Assembly: GCA_030407005.1 (NCBI GenBank) | Contig: JAUDYN010000008.1 | Location: forward strand, 682,001-746,000 | Length of the DNA stretch: 64,000 nt | Direction: 5' to 3' | Origin: Desarmillaria ectypa | Taxonomy: Eukaryota; Basidiomycota; Agaricomycetes; Agaricales; Physalacriaceae | Shown: in pieces, positions 48,749 through 59,923 of the stretch | How the letters are laid out: the number at the start of each line of letters is the position of its first letter | Numbering within the stretch: position 1 is the stretch's first letter | Notes under the pieces: model-generated | The model's input: the letters and a program-made list of their open reading frames with translations, nothing else | What the model was told of the DNA's origin: nothing | Database searches by the model: none | Translations under genes and position numbers: made by a program

Positions 48749-49066
48749 AGACCTGGAATGGTGTATGCGAATGTCTGAATATGGGACGGTCCGTGGAAAG
48801 ATCGACGGGGTGTGAGTGTCTGCTTAAGCGCCTTTGAATCCTGCTAGTTCGACTCCCTCGTCCAAACTGCTATGGGCTTCAACGCAGACGAAGGTGCTGC
48901 ATTTGGAGAGTCGGGTCTGTGTCCCCTTCCCATCGACCACGCCGCGGGGTACTTGTTGGCTTTTGGGATCACCGCCGCGTTGTGCGCGAGGCAGGGTTCT
49001 CGTCTCTGGTTGTTATACTCGTTCTTGCTTAGGAGGGTGGATCGTGGGAGGTACGCGTCTCTCTAG
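48749..49066 (+). pseudogene. Remnant of a CaiB/BaiF (family III) CoA-transferase
   Basis: The frame reads RPGMVYANV, stop, IWDGPWKDRRG, a 40-nt intron-like gap with GT and AG ends, then FDSLVQTAMGFNADEGAAFG, PLPIDHAAGYLLAFGITAAL and CARQ, after which the expected GGSW-type segment is out of frame. This order matches the C-terminal half of fungal CaiB/BaiF-type CoA-transferases (formyl-CoA transferase-like), where the first block is GxVYAsvcAWG. The in-frame stop, missing 5' half and frame loss at the end mark it as a pseudogene. The preserved intron shows it came from a genomic copy and not a retrocopy. Family assignment is from remembered family motifs and is fairly secure. Confidence 0.65.
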
Positions 49067-49257
49067 CGGCTGTAGGGCAATGAATCCGGTCTCTGGGTAG
49101 GGTGCCGGTGCCGCTATGGAAAGGAAAAAGATGAGTTGGTTGATTGTGAGCGATCCAAGTCAAAGTGGGAAATGCACGCGCCAAAGTGGAGTAGGTAAAT
49201 GGAAAGGAAATGCGTGAGTTGTTCGCTGGTATGATACAAGACAGATATTATATACTT

Positions 49258-50935
49258 TTACAACTTGCCATCTACCCTATCCTCTATGATCCGAGCAATA
49301 GTGGGCCCATAGACGGGTATCTCATTTCCTTGGAACCCTTCAGGGTAATCAACCTTTGGCTCATCTGGGTATGTATAGAACCTACAACGGACGGTGAGCC
49401 AATAATCACTAACAGGAAACATTCCACGCACGTATCGTTCCAAACAGCGAAATGGGACATACCCAAAGCCCTTGACGTCCAATGATAATCATGCGCAAAC
49501 CCACCTGGATAGAAAATCTCAATAACAGCTGAAAGCTTCGTCGGGGGCATAAACAATAGATGGGTTAACCCATTCCCATGCACGCCTAAAAGAAATGTTG
49601 TCCTTGCAATAACGCCCAACTGCTCATCCTTAGTCATCCCCTCAGCCTGCAACACATTCAACTCCCACTCAACCTCACCTTGTCCCAGATTCATATTCTT
49701 CCTCTGCACGAGCTCCTCCAACACCTCCACCATAATCTCATGGTCCCCTTCCACAAGCTTCCGCCTTCCCCCACCCTGCCGACTGATATACGTAATAACC
49801 ACCTTATCCGGCATGGGCTTCTCCCGCATCCCACGCGGACTAACAGGCGCACCAGCAAACTTGAGTACAGCAGCCCGTACAGGCTCCCACCAACCGCCAA
49901 CGCGAATACCGACCAGCAACCCATGTCGGCGCATATAGTCCCACGCCTCAGCAGCGATGCGCTGCGTCTGGCTCCCGCATATCTGCCCTCGGTGCGCCGC
50001 GCTCCGGTCTGTGAGGAGGAGCAGGGGGAAATGCCATGCGCGGTCCGCGGCACCGCTCCGAGACGTGGCTGATATGCGGTCTTCCCAGTCATCCCACGTC
50101 TCGATGGTCAGTGAGGGATAGGCAGCGCGTAGGACGAAAGCGTTGAATCCTGGGCCATCGCGCCATCCGTCGGCGGTGGCGTGGGCAAAGATGACACGAT
50201 CCAATGAAGGCGGGCCAGGATGTGCAAGGACCTCCCCTTCCGACTCGGATGTAGGCTGAGAATGTGCTCCGTGCCAGAAAGCTTGCACGCCAAAAAAGAG
50301 CTCTGCACAGAGATGGTAGTAATGCTTCAGGAATTGGCTTGGTTCGTTCACCAAGAGCTGACAGCATTGAAGACTGAGTTGAAATTCATCCAGGATAACA
50401 AGTAAATACGCACCGTGTTCCCTTCAACACTGAGTACCCGGTCACCCCACCTCCGCTTAGCAGCCTCAGGCGTCATGATATCCATATGATACCTCGTCGG
50501 CTCCCTCATCGCGATATTCTCCCGCGTGTTCTCCGCTGGGAGCCCCGTGCTCGTCATCATCCTGATCTCAGGGAAGGACCTGTTACTCGAAAGTATGAAT
50601 AGTGTCCCGTCTGACATGTACAGATTCCTGAAGAGCGTCCATCCTGGGGCGTGGTGCACGATGGACGTGTGTGGGAGGGTGGTGGGTCGACTCGGACGTG
50701 TTGCCTTCGAGTCTGTGTGTACTGTGACGGTTACTGTCTCCATGTTTCGTCGTACCACCACCTTTGGCTCGGGAGGAGGAGGCAGAGGGTCCAAGTCCAC
50801 AGGCGCCTCGTAGAACCCAGTACTCCGTATACTGGCTGTCGTCGTCGTCGAGAAGAAACTAAATAGGTGCATCATCGACGCTCCCATGAGCAACAATAGC
50901 GCATCCCTACGCACGAACCTCCGAAACAGCATCAA
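49258..50935 (-). CDS. GT61-family glycosyltransferase (DUF563)
   Basis: Three exons (50935-50414, 50357-49432, 49381-49258) give 523 residues. Residues about 11-28 (ALLLLMGASMMHLFSFF) form an N-terminal signal anchor, so this is a type II Golgi/ER membrane protein. The lumenal part has the DUF563/GT61 arrangement: EPSQFLKHYYHLCAELFFG near the start of the domain, VVITYISRQGGGRRKL, then FLLGVHGNGLTHLLFM with the conserved GxHGxxLTH, and VIEIFYPGGFAHDYHW. GT61 includes plant beta-1,2-xylosyltransferase and animal EOGT; fungal members are largely uncharacterised and probably glycosylate secreted proteins or polysaccharides. Linker residues 35-60 are Pro-rich. It is divergent from the kinase-like gene. 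Confidence 0.88.
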
Positions 50936-51837
50936 AAGAAAGAGTGCACTGAAAGTTTAGCCTAGCCCTCTGGCTTTTAGGCGACGGAAAAACGACTAGC
51001 CAGGCGAATAGGGAGACGGCGATCGCGTCCCTATGTTTGGTGGTCCCCCCCTCGTTGGATGAGATAGAACGCACCTCGAGCCGTTCCCATGACTTGATGC
51101 CTAGAAAATAAATAAAAAAGATGTAGGAGGCTTCGAGGCTTCGAGGTTCCAACAGGGTACTGGTATTCAATAGGACTGACCATATGGTAAATGTGATGTG
51201 CCTGAATTGCTACGCCGATAATCAAAATCGCTTTTAGCGTGGGGTATCCCGGGTTCCACTTTGCGTACCGACTCGAAGAAGAAGGAAATGTACTGCGTGG
51301 TGATGACAAGGAACGCGACCGAACCAAACTTTGAAGAATTGCCAGCCAGGACTACGACCACGTATGTGCTGTGAACTGTGAAAATATTCAACTGTGCCTG
51401 GGCACGCCACCTCGCTTCGAAAACTTTGAAGATTGCCGCCCACTGCCAAGTCTCGCGACTACGTGCTGTGAACCGCGAAAATGTTCATCGTGCCTGGGCC
51501 CACTCGGTCTCGAATCTTCGACGCGCTTCCAAGATTTGATCATAAGGCGGGATAAAACATTCTTCGATACAGCAGATGTAAAAATTTCTTTGAATTGAAA
51601 CTTGTCCATACCCACGGGTAAAGTTGACCGTCGTCGAAATGTTGGAGTTTCTCTTTGGATGCAAAGCTGGCAGCGTGTGCTCGTATTCGGATAGATCTTG
51701 AAGTCCGATACCAAAGAGTGTACAAGGTGTATCAGAGGCTTAGCTGGGTCCTTTCCTTGCATGACTCGAGAGTGAGACTCGGATGGCAGTGTCGTTTCGG
51801 ATATATCCAACTCTTGCCCCGACTCCATCTACTCAGA
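50936..51837. promoter_or_regulatory. Divergent intergenic region containing a 95-bp tandem repeat
   Basis: The 0.9-kb region lies between the GT61 gene (-) and the kinase-like gene (+). No gene is supported in it. The only notable structure is the two-copy direct repeat annotated separately. Confidence 0.4.
51326..51512. repeat. Two-copy tandem repeat, 95-bp period
   Basis: AAACTTTGAAGA begins at 51326 and again at 51421. Both copies continue with TACGTGCTGTGAAC-like and GAAAATxTTCA blocks followed by GTGCCTGGGC and a CTCG-rich end. They differ by substitutions and a few indels, so the duplication is not recent. The sequence is non-coding. Confidence 0.75.
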
Positions 51838-53898
51838 ATGGCTTTCAGCTACCGGATCCTGCAAGGGTTGGAACTCCTCCCTCCCCCACACCCCGATATG
51901 GCTACAACGGACACTTCGCATATCTCTCGTGGCATGACACCTCTATCCGAGAGCCAAATAACGGCGCTCAGACGGCTCTCTGATGCCCAAAAGGACGAAC
52001 GGATGTTCACGGCTTCTGTCGATCCGGATATACTCTCTGATCTCTTGTTAGCGTTGGATGAGGATCTTTCTCGTTCGGCCGCCTTTTCAGACCGGTATAC
52101 AAAGTACCACGACGCCGTCAAAGACGAGTATGAGTTTCTGCTCTCAATGTATAGTTATGACATGCAACTGGACGAATCCGACAGAGATGGCCTTGCGAGT
52201 CTTCCCCATAACAGACCCCATCCTCCTCCCGAACCACAGGTTTCAGAACCAACAGTGAACAAATTATCAAAAGTGATAATGGAGCGCGCATCAAGAACCG
52301 TCCTGCACTTTATCCCGGAATGCCGTCCTCAGTGCAGGAACAGACAGCCTTGCGAAAGCCTTCCTGGACTCCGGATTGTTCCCAGTGCTATGCTCTCTTA
52401 TCCGAATCGCTCTTCAGCAGCTCCTAAACTTAGTATTTTGATTAATGAAGGAGAGAACCCGTTGCGTTTTTACCTAGCAGCAAACGAATTAGTCGAGCGG
52501 CTCAACCATGTTGGATCAGTCGAGCTGGACTACCCTGCTACTTTTATCAACAACCAGGATAACTGGTGGCTCCTCCTAAACAAGGTCGGTTTCCCGTCTC
52601 GTTGGAAAATGTGCTCATTTCAATCTCTGGTTGATACAGGGTGCGCTGTACTTGACCGAAGTGGACCCTGCTGGAGCCAATATCCTGCTGTACTACTCTT
52701 GCAACGCCTTTCTTGTCCTGTGGCGGCAGCGCAACGACTCATCGCCAGACCATATATTCATCAGTGACGTGAAGGGCAACTTTTGCGGAAACTCCCTTGA
52801 GCAGCAGTTCCGCGCTGTTAGTGACGCTGACCTCCAGCGTGCTCGCACGGTATTTCCAGAGCCGGATGGAGGATACCGGTCGTACCCCCATATCCACGAT
52901 GTTTACTTGGCGTTAGCTATTGTCACTGCTCTGGCCGTCAATCCTTCGTATGCAGTGCAGTTCCCTTCGCTGGAGGCCTTTCGGACTCGACGTCGGGCCC
53001 CGCTGCCTGCGAAGCCGTCGAGTGTGTATGATATGCACGGGAGAGATATGGAACTGTCGGATTCTGACGGATCAGAGACCGACACTCTGGCTTCGTCTCC
53101 TTGTGGTTCGTACTTGGCTCGTGCATTGGCGACCTTCCATCAGCTTCATGGCTGTGCGAGTGGACCGGTACGGGCAAACCTGCTCTGGGGGGATCAGGGT
53201 TATGGGAACTGCAGGTTTTTGTGCCTTGTTCCGGCTCTGGTTGGGCGCGATATCATCGTCCAGTCTGAGGTCCGGAGCAGCGTTGACGGGTATACCTATC
53301 TAGCCAACGTCCGCGGGCTTGAGGGAAAGCTTGTTCTGAAAGTCTTTCGGTTTGACGCTTTTGCGTGGGCCGAGTTCAGTGCCTATATGGATTTGAAGGC
53401 GTTGCAGGGTAGTATCGTTCCAGCGTGCTATGGTTTTGGTTATATGTCGGACCAACCTTGGATCCTACTCGAGTATATCAACCCTCCCCCGTCCTACATA
53501 TCGTTTTCTGATCTCAAGCAGGTCAGCCGTCCACATCGGTATTGTACTTCATTTCGCTGGTATTGCTCCGTCGTTAACCTATTGTCTATAGAGGCAAGAT
53601 TATCCATGCTATCAAATTGCTTCACCAATTGGGGTACAGACACGGCGAGCTACTCGACGATAATATCATCTGGACTACGGATGAGGATCCTGTTATTATT
53701 GATCTTGTAGGTGCGAAGAAGCACCGCTGCGGGAGCTTGTGTAGGGAAGTCGAAGATGTGCGGCAACATCTTGGTTTGACACGCTATGATGCCGGGTTGT
53801 GGTCCCTCGTCGTTAGGCCGACTCGTGATCAAGAACCTGGGATGTTTGTAGGTGGGAAGCCGCGCAGTCCTCAGCTTGCCCAGGATATCGAGACATGA
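51838..53898 (+). CDS. Fungal protein with degenerate kinase-like C-terminal domain
   Basis: Three exons (51838-52584, 52640-53538, 53592-53898) give 650 residues if the ATG at 51838 is used; the in-frame ATG at 51898 is an alternative. The N-terminal 180 residues (helical, acidic, TALRRLSDAQKDE) and a middle region (FIPECRPQCRNRQPCESLPG and GENPLRFYLAANELVERLNH) are not recognised. From about residue 480 the sequence resembles a protein-kinase-like fold: KLVLKVFRFD (possible Lys strand), WILLEYINPP (hinge), LLHQLGYRHGELLDDNIIW (catalytic-loop position, HGEL in place of HRDL), then PVIIDLVGAKKHRC (Asp of the DFG position). The usual HxD is changed to HGE, so catalysis is doubtful or atypical. 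Similar orphan kinase-like proteins are common in mushroom genomes. The kinase-like call is inference from motif order. Confidence 0.6.
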
Positions 53899-54204
53899 GT
53901 ATTTCTTATCCTCGTTTTATATGAGGATATCACTTTATTATTGCAGAATACGTACTTTAATAATGAGCCTTTCCTCTTTCTCTCGCTACTGTCGTGAAAC
54001 CGATGTCTGTCACCAGCTAAGTTACAATTCCCACTCGTAGCCACATCCAAATTCTCTCCAGTAATACCGCAATGGATTGGTCATTCCTGAGATGGCCAGG
54101 AATGAACTGAAGAACATAGTCCCGCTGGCGTCAACGCAGCCGGTATCCCATCCTTCTATGAATGAAGTGCCCTTTTGCAGACTGGATGCCACAGCCGCCT
54201 GAAT
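53899..54204. other. Convergent intergenic region
   Basis: This 306-bp stretch lies between the 3' ends of the kinase-like gene (+) and the P-loop relic (-). No gene or repeat was seen. Confidence 0.4.
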
Positions 54205-55548
54205 CTAATGGTAGGAAAGACTGGAACATAATCGGCCCAGAGCATGGTACCACCATTCGACAATCTGCCGAAGGAGTGGTCTATGAACGGTAGCGGTGGA
54301 ATATGGAGAAAGGAGCGCTGGGGCACGCAGCTCAGAAGCGATTTGAGCCTCGTTGATCACAATCAACAGATGGTTGTCTTCCGAACTAAGCAGTTCAGGA
54401 ATGTAGGCAGATATAGATTTACATTGTTCCTCCAGGGCCGGCGGAATATGCCGCAGAAATTGGTAGAAATAAGCAGACGGGTGGAAAGATAGAGACATCG
54501 ATAATTCATTATTGCGCAAGAAGGAAGGGTCGGCTTTATTTGTAGGAACATCCGCCGTGAAGCCTGATGATCTAGAAAGGATATCATAGATCAAGGACAT
54601 TGGTAGTGTCAAGCATCGGAGAACATGAAAGATAGAAGCCCTAGGACTGACAGAGTGTTTCTATCATAAGACGAGTCTTCCCTGAGCCGGTGCTGTCAAC
54701 GAAAATCCTGAAATAAAGTGTCAACGCAGAGGTACAATCCAAATGAGATGTCTACTCACTTGTGATTGTGCCCGAGAAACGGTTGGGTCCGTGTCTGTAA
54801 ATCCATATCGTTCTGGAAAGAGCCCAGCTTGTACAACAACAGTTCAGGACAGTCAGAACTTTGTGTTAACGCCAGAGGCTCAAGGCTTTCGAGATGAGGA
54901 ACGACGTCGGTAGGCTCTGCGCCCGGTATCTGGAATGTGATCTCTCCATCTACAACCTTTTTGATTTCGACATCCTGTCGATCCAAGAGATTTTGCGCAT
55001 CAGCTTGAAACATTCAAAAGGTCAGCCTATGGAACAGGAACTGATAATTGCGTTTGCATACCGTCTTCTAGAATTATAGCCGGCGCTGAAGCTGCATGCA
55101 TCCGCGAAATCTCATGTGCCTTTGAGAACTACTCATAGATATAACCCACTGGAAAAAAGCTGTCAATGAAGATGAAAATAACATGATATTCGGTGACGTA
55201 CAGATCAAATACTGGTTCGCCTCGCTGGCTTCGTCGACACTGTCTACTGCCGACTTGAGCCTGTCGATGCTTGCTGACGGACTTACAGTGAAGCGTCAGC
55301 GGTCAGCACCTTCATTTAACGACAACATCCAGGAAGGTTGATGTATGATTATCAGTGTATCATAAATAATGCGAAGCTGTGAAATATCTTGCAATGTCTA
55401 CCGTCGCAACTTGTTAACAAAACTTGCGTGCTTCGTGTCAGCATTGAGATTATAATCATTTTGGTTTACCTTGCGCCACCTTTACCCGTACGGGGGACTT
55501 GTAGGAGTATAAGTTCCCGTGCGGAATACTAAGAAGTAACGACGCCAT
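54205..55548 (-). pseudogene. Broken P-loop NTPase, Crinkler-like
   Basis: Reading the minus strand from a possible start at 55548 (MASLLLSIPHGNLY), exons yield AVDSVDEASEANQYLI and AHEISRMHAASAPAIILED, then FQADAQNLLDRQDVEIKKV. After an intron comes the Walker A motif FVDSTGSGKTRLMIETLC. Two codons later a TAG interrupts the frame where QSxGFYLS continues, consistent with a Trp codon turned into a stop. The rest (ADPSFLRNNELSMSLSF) continues in a shifted frame to a Walker B-like LLIVINEAQIASE and VHRPLLRQIVEWW. This order (Walker A, GFY, Walker B-like EAQ) resembles the NTPase half of Crinkler/RHS-type proteins of fungi. The P-loop is certain; the Crinkler label is inference. The nonsense codon and frame shift make it a likely pseudogene. 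Confidence 0.5.
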
Positions 55549-55771
55549 GGTGCATGGTCGAACGACCTGGGACAGACAGCGCCTGAAGCAAAAATTAAGC
55601 ATCATACACACTTCTGATCCCCGACAAAGCAGGCCAAAGATAGCTCTGTTAACATTATCATAAGTAAATGTGTCAGCATGAAGATGCTCAGGGTGTGCAG
55701 TACGTAGACAGCTGTTCATACAGTCAATCACCGCCAGGATCTGATACATTGTTCACTCACAGACGTATGCG

Positions 55772-56283
55772 TCACTTTCGTCTTCTTTTTCCCTGCTTTT
55801 TGGGTCCCGAGAGAGATTCAGGTAACCACTCATTCACTGGCTCCGCCGGCGGAGATGTCGTTTTCGTTTTTGTAGGAGCCGCAGAGGATGGCGGCCCGTT
55901 CTCCGCCTCTCGTTCCGCACGCGCAATAGACTCCGCGATTTCCTCAGGACTGACGACTTCTCCTTTCTGTATCCGTGCGGCGATATCTGGCGTTACACGG
56001 ACACGTCGCACACCAGTCTGGAATCCCGGTGCTAGTAAGATAATGATTGGTCATGGCAAAGACATAGTAGCCCAGAGTACGAACCCCCTTTCCCGATGCC
56101 GTGAACCTTGAGCTTACGAGCTAGGTACCATTTGCGCGCAAAATATGCCGACACGAGAAGAACAGAAGGGACGCTGCCAGAAGTTATTTACACAAATGCC
56201 GAGTGAGATAGTGCGACGCACGCTATCCAGAGAAGTGAAGGGTAGTCGTCGATATCTGGAACTGAGGATGTTCTTCTCGACAT
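55772..56283 (-). CDS. Small single-pass membrane protein
   Basis: Three exons (56283-56222, 56173-56085, 56031-55772) give 136 residues. A short N terminus is followed by one transmembrane helix (LLWIAVPSVLLVSAYFA, about 17-33), then a strongly basic patch (RKWYLARKLK) and a conserved-looking VHGIGKGAPGFQTGVRRVR. A helical stretch (VSPEEIAESIARAEREAE) leads to a Ser/Thr/Pro linker, NEWLPES and a terminal KKQGKRRRK. I recognise the pattern as a lineage-specific protein of Agaricomycetes but know no function. Basic residues on the C-terminal side of the helix favour a cytosolic tail. The splice junctions are canonical and both restore the frame. It is transcribed divergently from RRP6, with 256 bp between the start codons. 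Confidence 0.7.
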
Positions 56284-56539
56284 GTTATACGATGCAGTCA
56301 AGGAGAGGACGTGGTAGGAATTTCTGCAGGGCTGCGAGAGCGGAGGCCGGCCCGAGAGCTGTCACATATGTGATGTATGGCGCGTGACAGCAAATTTCTG
56401 CAGAATTTCTCGTGCTCAGGACTCGACACAGAATCGGGATTTCTCTTTTCACCGTTTAGGACACGGAACAGCCTCTTCCTCTTCCTCTCGTTTATGCCCC
56501 CTTCAAATAAAGCCTGAATTCTCTGGTTGTTCGATCAAC
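56284..56539. promoter_or_regulatory. 256-bp bidirectional promoter region
   Basis: The start codons of the small membrane protein (-) and RRP6 (+) are 256 bp apart, so both promoters must share this DNA. The RRP6 side is C/T-rich (CTCTTCCTCTTCCTCTCG near 56472-56490). No TATA box is evident, as is usual for compact divergent housekeeping pairs. Confidence 0.5.
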
Positions 56540-59500
56540 ATGGCCACAAATTTTGAGGAGCTGAACACGAACATTCCCCGTGCGGCACTGAAGGCCACGA
56601 GAAATGCTGCTCTTTTACCTCCAGATATCGCCTTTCACAAATCAATGGACCCTGGTTTTGCAAAAGACCTAGATGCACTCTCCTCCAAGGTCTTATTCTT
56701 GACGAATCAATTACTCGAACTGGCGGCAACCATTGATGCTTCAGGGAAAGGCAAGGGAAAAGTTCGGAGCGAAGATGATATTTTGGATAGCTTTGAGACG
56801 CTTATCGTTGATCGTATGGACCAGCTGTTGGAGCGTGTCGTGAGTTCGCACCATGCATATTTCTGTGGTCAAATAATGACATCCTTCAGGACATCTCATT
56901 GGATGAGTACCAGGGCAAGACAAAGCCTCCTGCCATTGAAATAAATCCTTCTGTCGACCTTACCTCCGTCAAGGTTTGGATTCCCGTCAATTGTAGCTCT
57001 TCCTTGCTCTCATGATATCCTTAGCAAAAGAAAAAATCGTCAAGCCAACCCGCTCCAGTCATCCAACACGCCGCCAACCTAGCTAAGCCTCAACTCAAGT
57101 TCAGGATCGTCGTCGATAATAGCAATACGCCTTGGTATCCTCGTTTGAAACACAAATACCACGCGAAAGTTCCCTTAGGGTATAAATTTCTCGACCAAGA
57201 TAGCGATGCGTCTGATAGCACCAGTACATTGTATGTTTGCTATTCCATCCTCACACGTCCTCTTCTAAGCAATTTCGTAGGTCCACTCATCCTTATCGAT
57301 ATGAAATCACCCATCTGTCATACCCACCGCATATGTTCCATCAAGCACTACCAATACGGCCCAAGCCCTTCGAGACCTCCTCTTTCAGCTGGGTTTCGGC
57401 GCCGGAGGAGCTACAAGCCATGCTGGGGAAGCTCCGTCAAGTGACAGAAATAGCAGTCGACCTGGAACACCACAGTTATCGTACCTATGCAGGATTTTTA
57501 TGCCTGATGCAGATTAGTACACGAGAAGAGGACTGGATAATAGACGTTCTTTCTCTTAGAGATGAACTGGAAGTTCTCAATGAGGTTTTTGCGGACCCGA
57601 GCATTATCAAGGTTAGTAAATCATACCTGCTGTAACCTGAGACCAACCCCTACCTACAGGTATTCCACGGCGCCGATAGCGATATCGTATGGCTGCAACA
57701 AGATCTAAATTTGTATATCGTGAATCTTTTCGATACATACCATGCTTCTCGGATACTATGTATGTCAAAACCTTTCGCATTCAGTGATAGTGAAGCTGAT
57801 GTTGGCCAGCCTTCCCTAAGCATGGCCTTGCGAATCTACTGGAGATGTACTGCGACTTCCTCCCGGACAAACGGTATCAATTAGCCGACTGGCGCATAAG
57901 GTATGGAATTCATGTTTCTTAACGTGCTAAATCTCACAGCCACCTTAGGCCACTTCCTGAGGAGATGCTGAAATATGCTCGCTCTGATACACACTTCCTC
58001 TTGTTCATATATGATAATCTTCGGAACGCATTATTGGATCGTGGTGAATCCCAAGCTCGTTCTCAAGCTCTAGAAGGCGGCCCATCATCCTCCCCAGTGT
58101 CCAGTGACTCCTTGCTTCGTGAGGTACTTATCAGATCTCAGGAAACCGCTTTGAAGGTGTACGAGAAAGAGCTGTATGATGCCGCTGAAGGAACTGGCAG
58201 TACCGGATGGGATACTTTGGCTCGTAAATGGAATAAGGGCGCTCTTCTTGCTTCGGCGCCAAATGTAGGCGTCGGTGCGCTTCAAAAGCAAGTATACAAG
58301 AGTGTCCACGCATGGCGGGATAAGGTTGCTCGCGAGGAGGATGAGAGCACCAGGTTCGCCGATATCACATATTCACCTTGTCATTCTGACCTCGAATTCT
58401 TCCAGATACCTTTTGCCCAATCACTTCCTGTTTCAACTGGCAGAAAATCCTCCCGCTGACATAGCTGCACTATTGAGAGTTTTTCATTCCCCTCCGCCTT
58501 CAATAAAAAAACGGGCGAAGGAACTGCTAGATACCATCCGCGATGCGGTCAAAGCCCACCTTTCACGTTCTGTCGGTGCGCCAAGTATTCCCGAGCCACA
58601 ACCACAACTCATGGAGGTTGAGCACGTCGATAAAAGTGTTGCAGTTCCAGAAACTCAGGCAACACAGTCTTCTACCCTGTGGTCTGGTTGTCAGTACCTG
58701 CGGACTCCTACATATTCCCATTGTCTAATATCTGTCATTCGTAGCTACGACTTCATCGAGTGTAGCGTCCAAGTCGTCGCTCTTCGGGACTGCCCTTCCG
58801 ACACTGTCCGTCCAGTCGTCATCCTCAGGTATCGCAACTTCGCAGAGCGCACTATTCGGAAAGATGGTTCGTGTGAGGGTTCAAGAGATAATTTTGTGAC
58901 TTTGGTACTTATCCGCACTCAATAGACATCGAACACGAACCAGAGCAGCGATACGACGCGGTTCCGGGAACTGGTTATCCGAATACATAGTACACTTTCC
59001 ATCGCGCCATCTGTTCCCAAGGTATCTACGTCCGTTTCCACGTTGCAACTACATTGATATATCAATCTGTGTTCAGCGTGTCAGCATTGAACCTCAAGAA
59101 CATGCTATCCCCATGCAAGTTGACGAAACCGCTGAGGATGGTATAGTAGAGATGCAAGCGGAGATACCGTTTGTCCCGGCGTCTCAAAGGCAGCCGCGAG
59201 AAACAATTGAAGATACCCTTGTCGTGGTTGGTCAGGCTAGGCAGAAAAAGCGCAAACGAGCTGCCCCTGCAGATATGGATGACAACACGCCAGGAACGGA
59301 GGTGACTTCTTCCAAGAAGTCAAAATCTGGAGAGGGTGAAAATGCCACCCAAGATCCGGAACCGTTTGACTTTTTGTCCGTGCCAAATGTCCTTGACCAA
59401 GTTCCGGATATTCACGGAGACAATAAAGTGAAAAAGAAGGGCAAACAAAAGAAAGGTGCGGTATTTTATTGCATTATATTTTCCTGGGATCTCATAGGAA

Positions 59501-59602
59501 GAGACAGGTGGCGCGTCCTATTTCTATGGCGATTTCCCAGCTCCTCCTAAAGGACATAGTGAGGTCAAGAGTGGAAATCAGTCCCACACATTCCAGAAAT
59601 GA
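56540..59602 (+). CDS. RRP6: Exosome 3'-5' exoribonuclease RRP6 (EXOSC10 homologue)
   Basis: This is a gene of about ten or more exons, from the ATG at 56540 to the TGA at 59600-59602, encoding roughly 800 residues. The N terminus ([19 protein letters not shown]) matches the PMC2NT region that binds Rrp47. The DEDD exonuclease domain follows: [23 protein letters not shown] (first Asp and Glu, about residue 255), [15 protein letters not shown] (second Asp) and [16 protein letters not shown] (Tyr and last Asp, hence DEDD-y). An HRDC-type helix region ([19 protein letters not shown]) comes next. The Lys-rich C-terminal tail has nuclear-localisation-like KKRKRA. All catalytic acids are present. 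RRP6 trims rRNA, snoRNA and cryptic transcripts with the nuclear exosome. The last exon ends [16 protein letters not shown], also typical of RRP6 tails. Confidence 0.94.
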
Positions 59603-59923
59603 CCTAGGGCTTGGATTTGAAGTTGACTTTGCGTAGTGTCCGTCGCCACAGAGCAATTATTTCGCGTAATATAACGTCCCATTAGGTACTGCTATATCAT
59701 AGAAGTTCTCCTAAACTTTTCCGAGCCGGCAGTTTTTTGAAGCGAATTCACATGGAGCTACGATCTTCGGCTTTCATGCCATATCTCGGTCATCGTCGGA
59801 CGAAAGGCGTATTGCAAGCCACTTTATTGGCCCGTGGTATGTGTGAATCATACTCTCTCCCCAAAATTTCCTTTCTGTGCGCATTCAGAATCTTGAACAA
59901 TTCACTCACCATTTTTCCCGACA

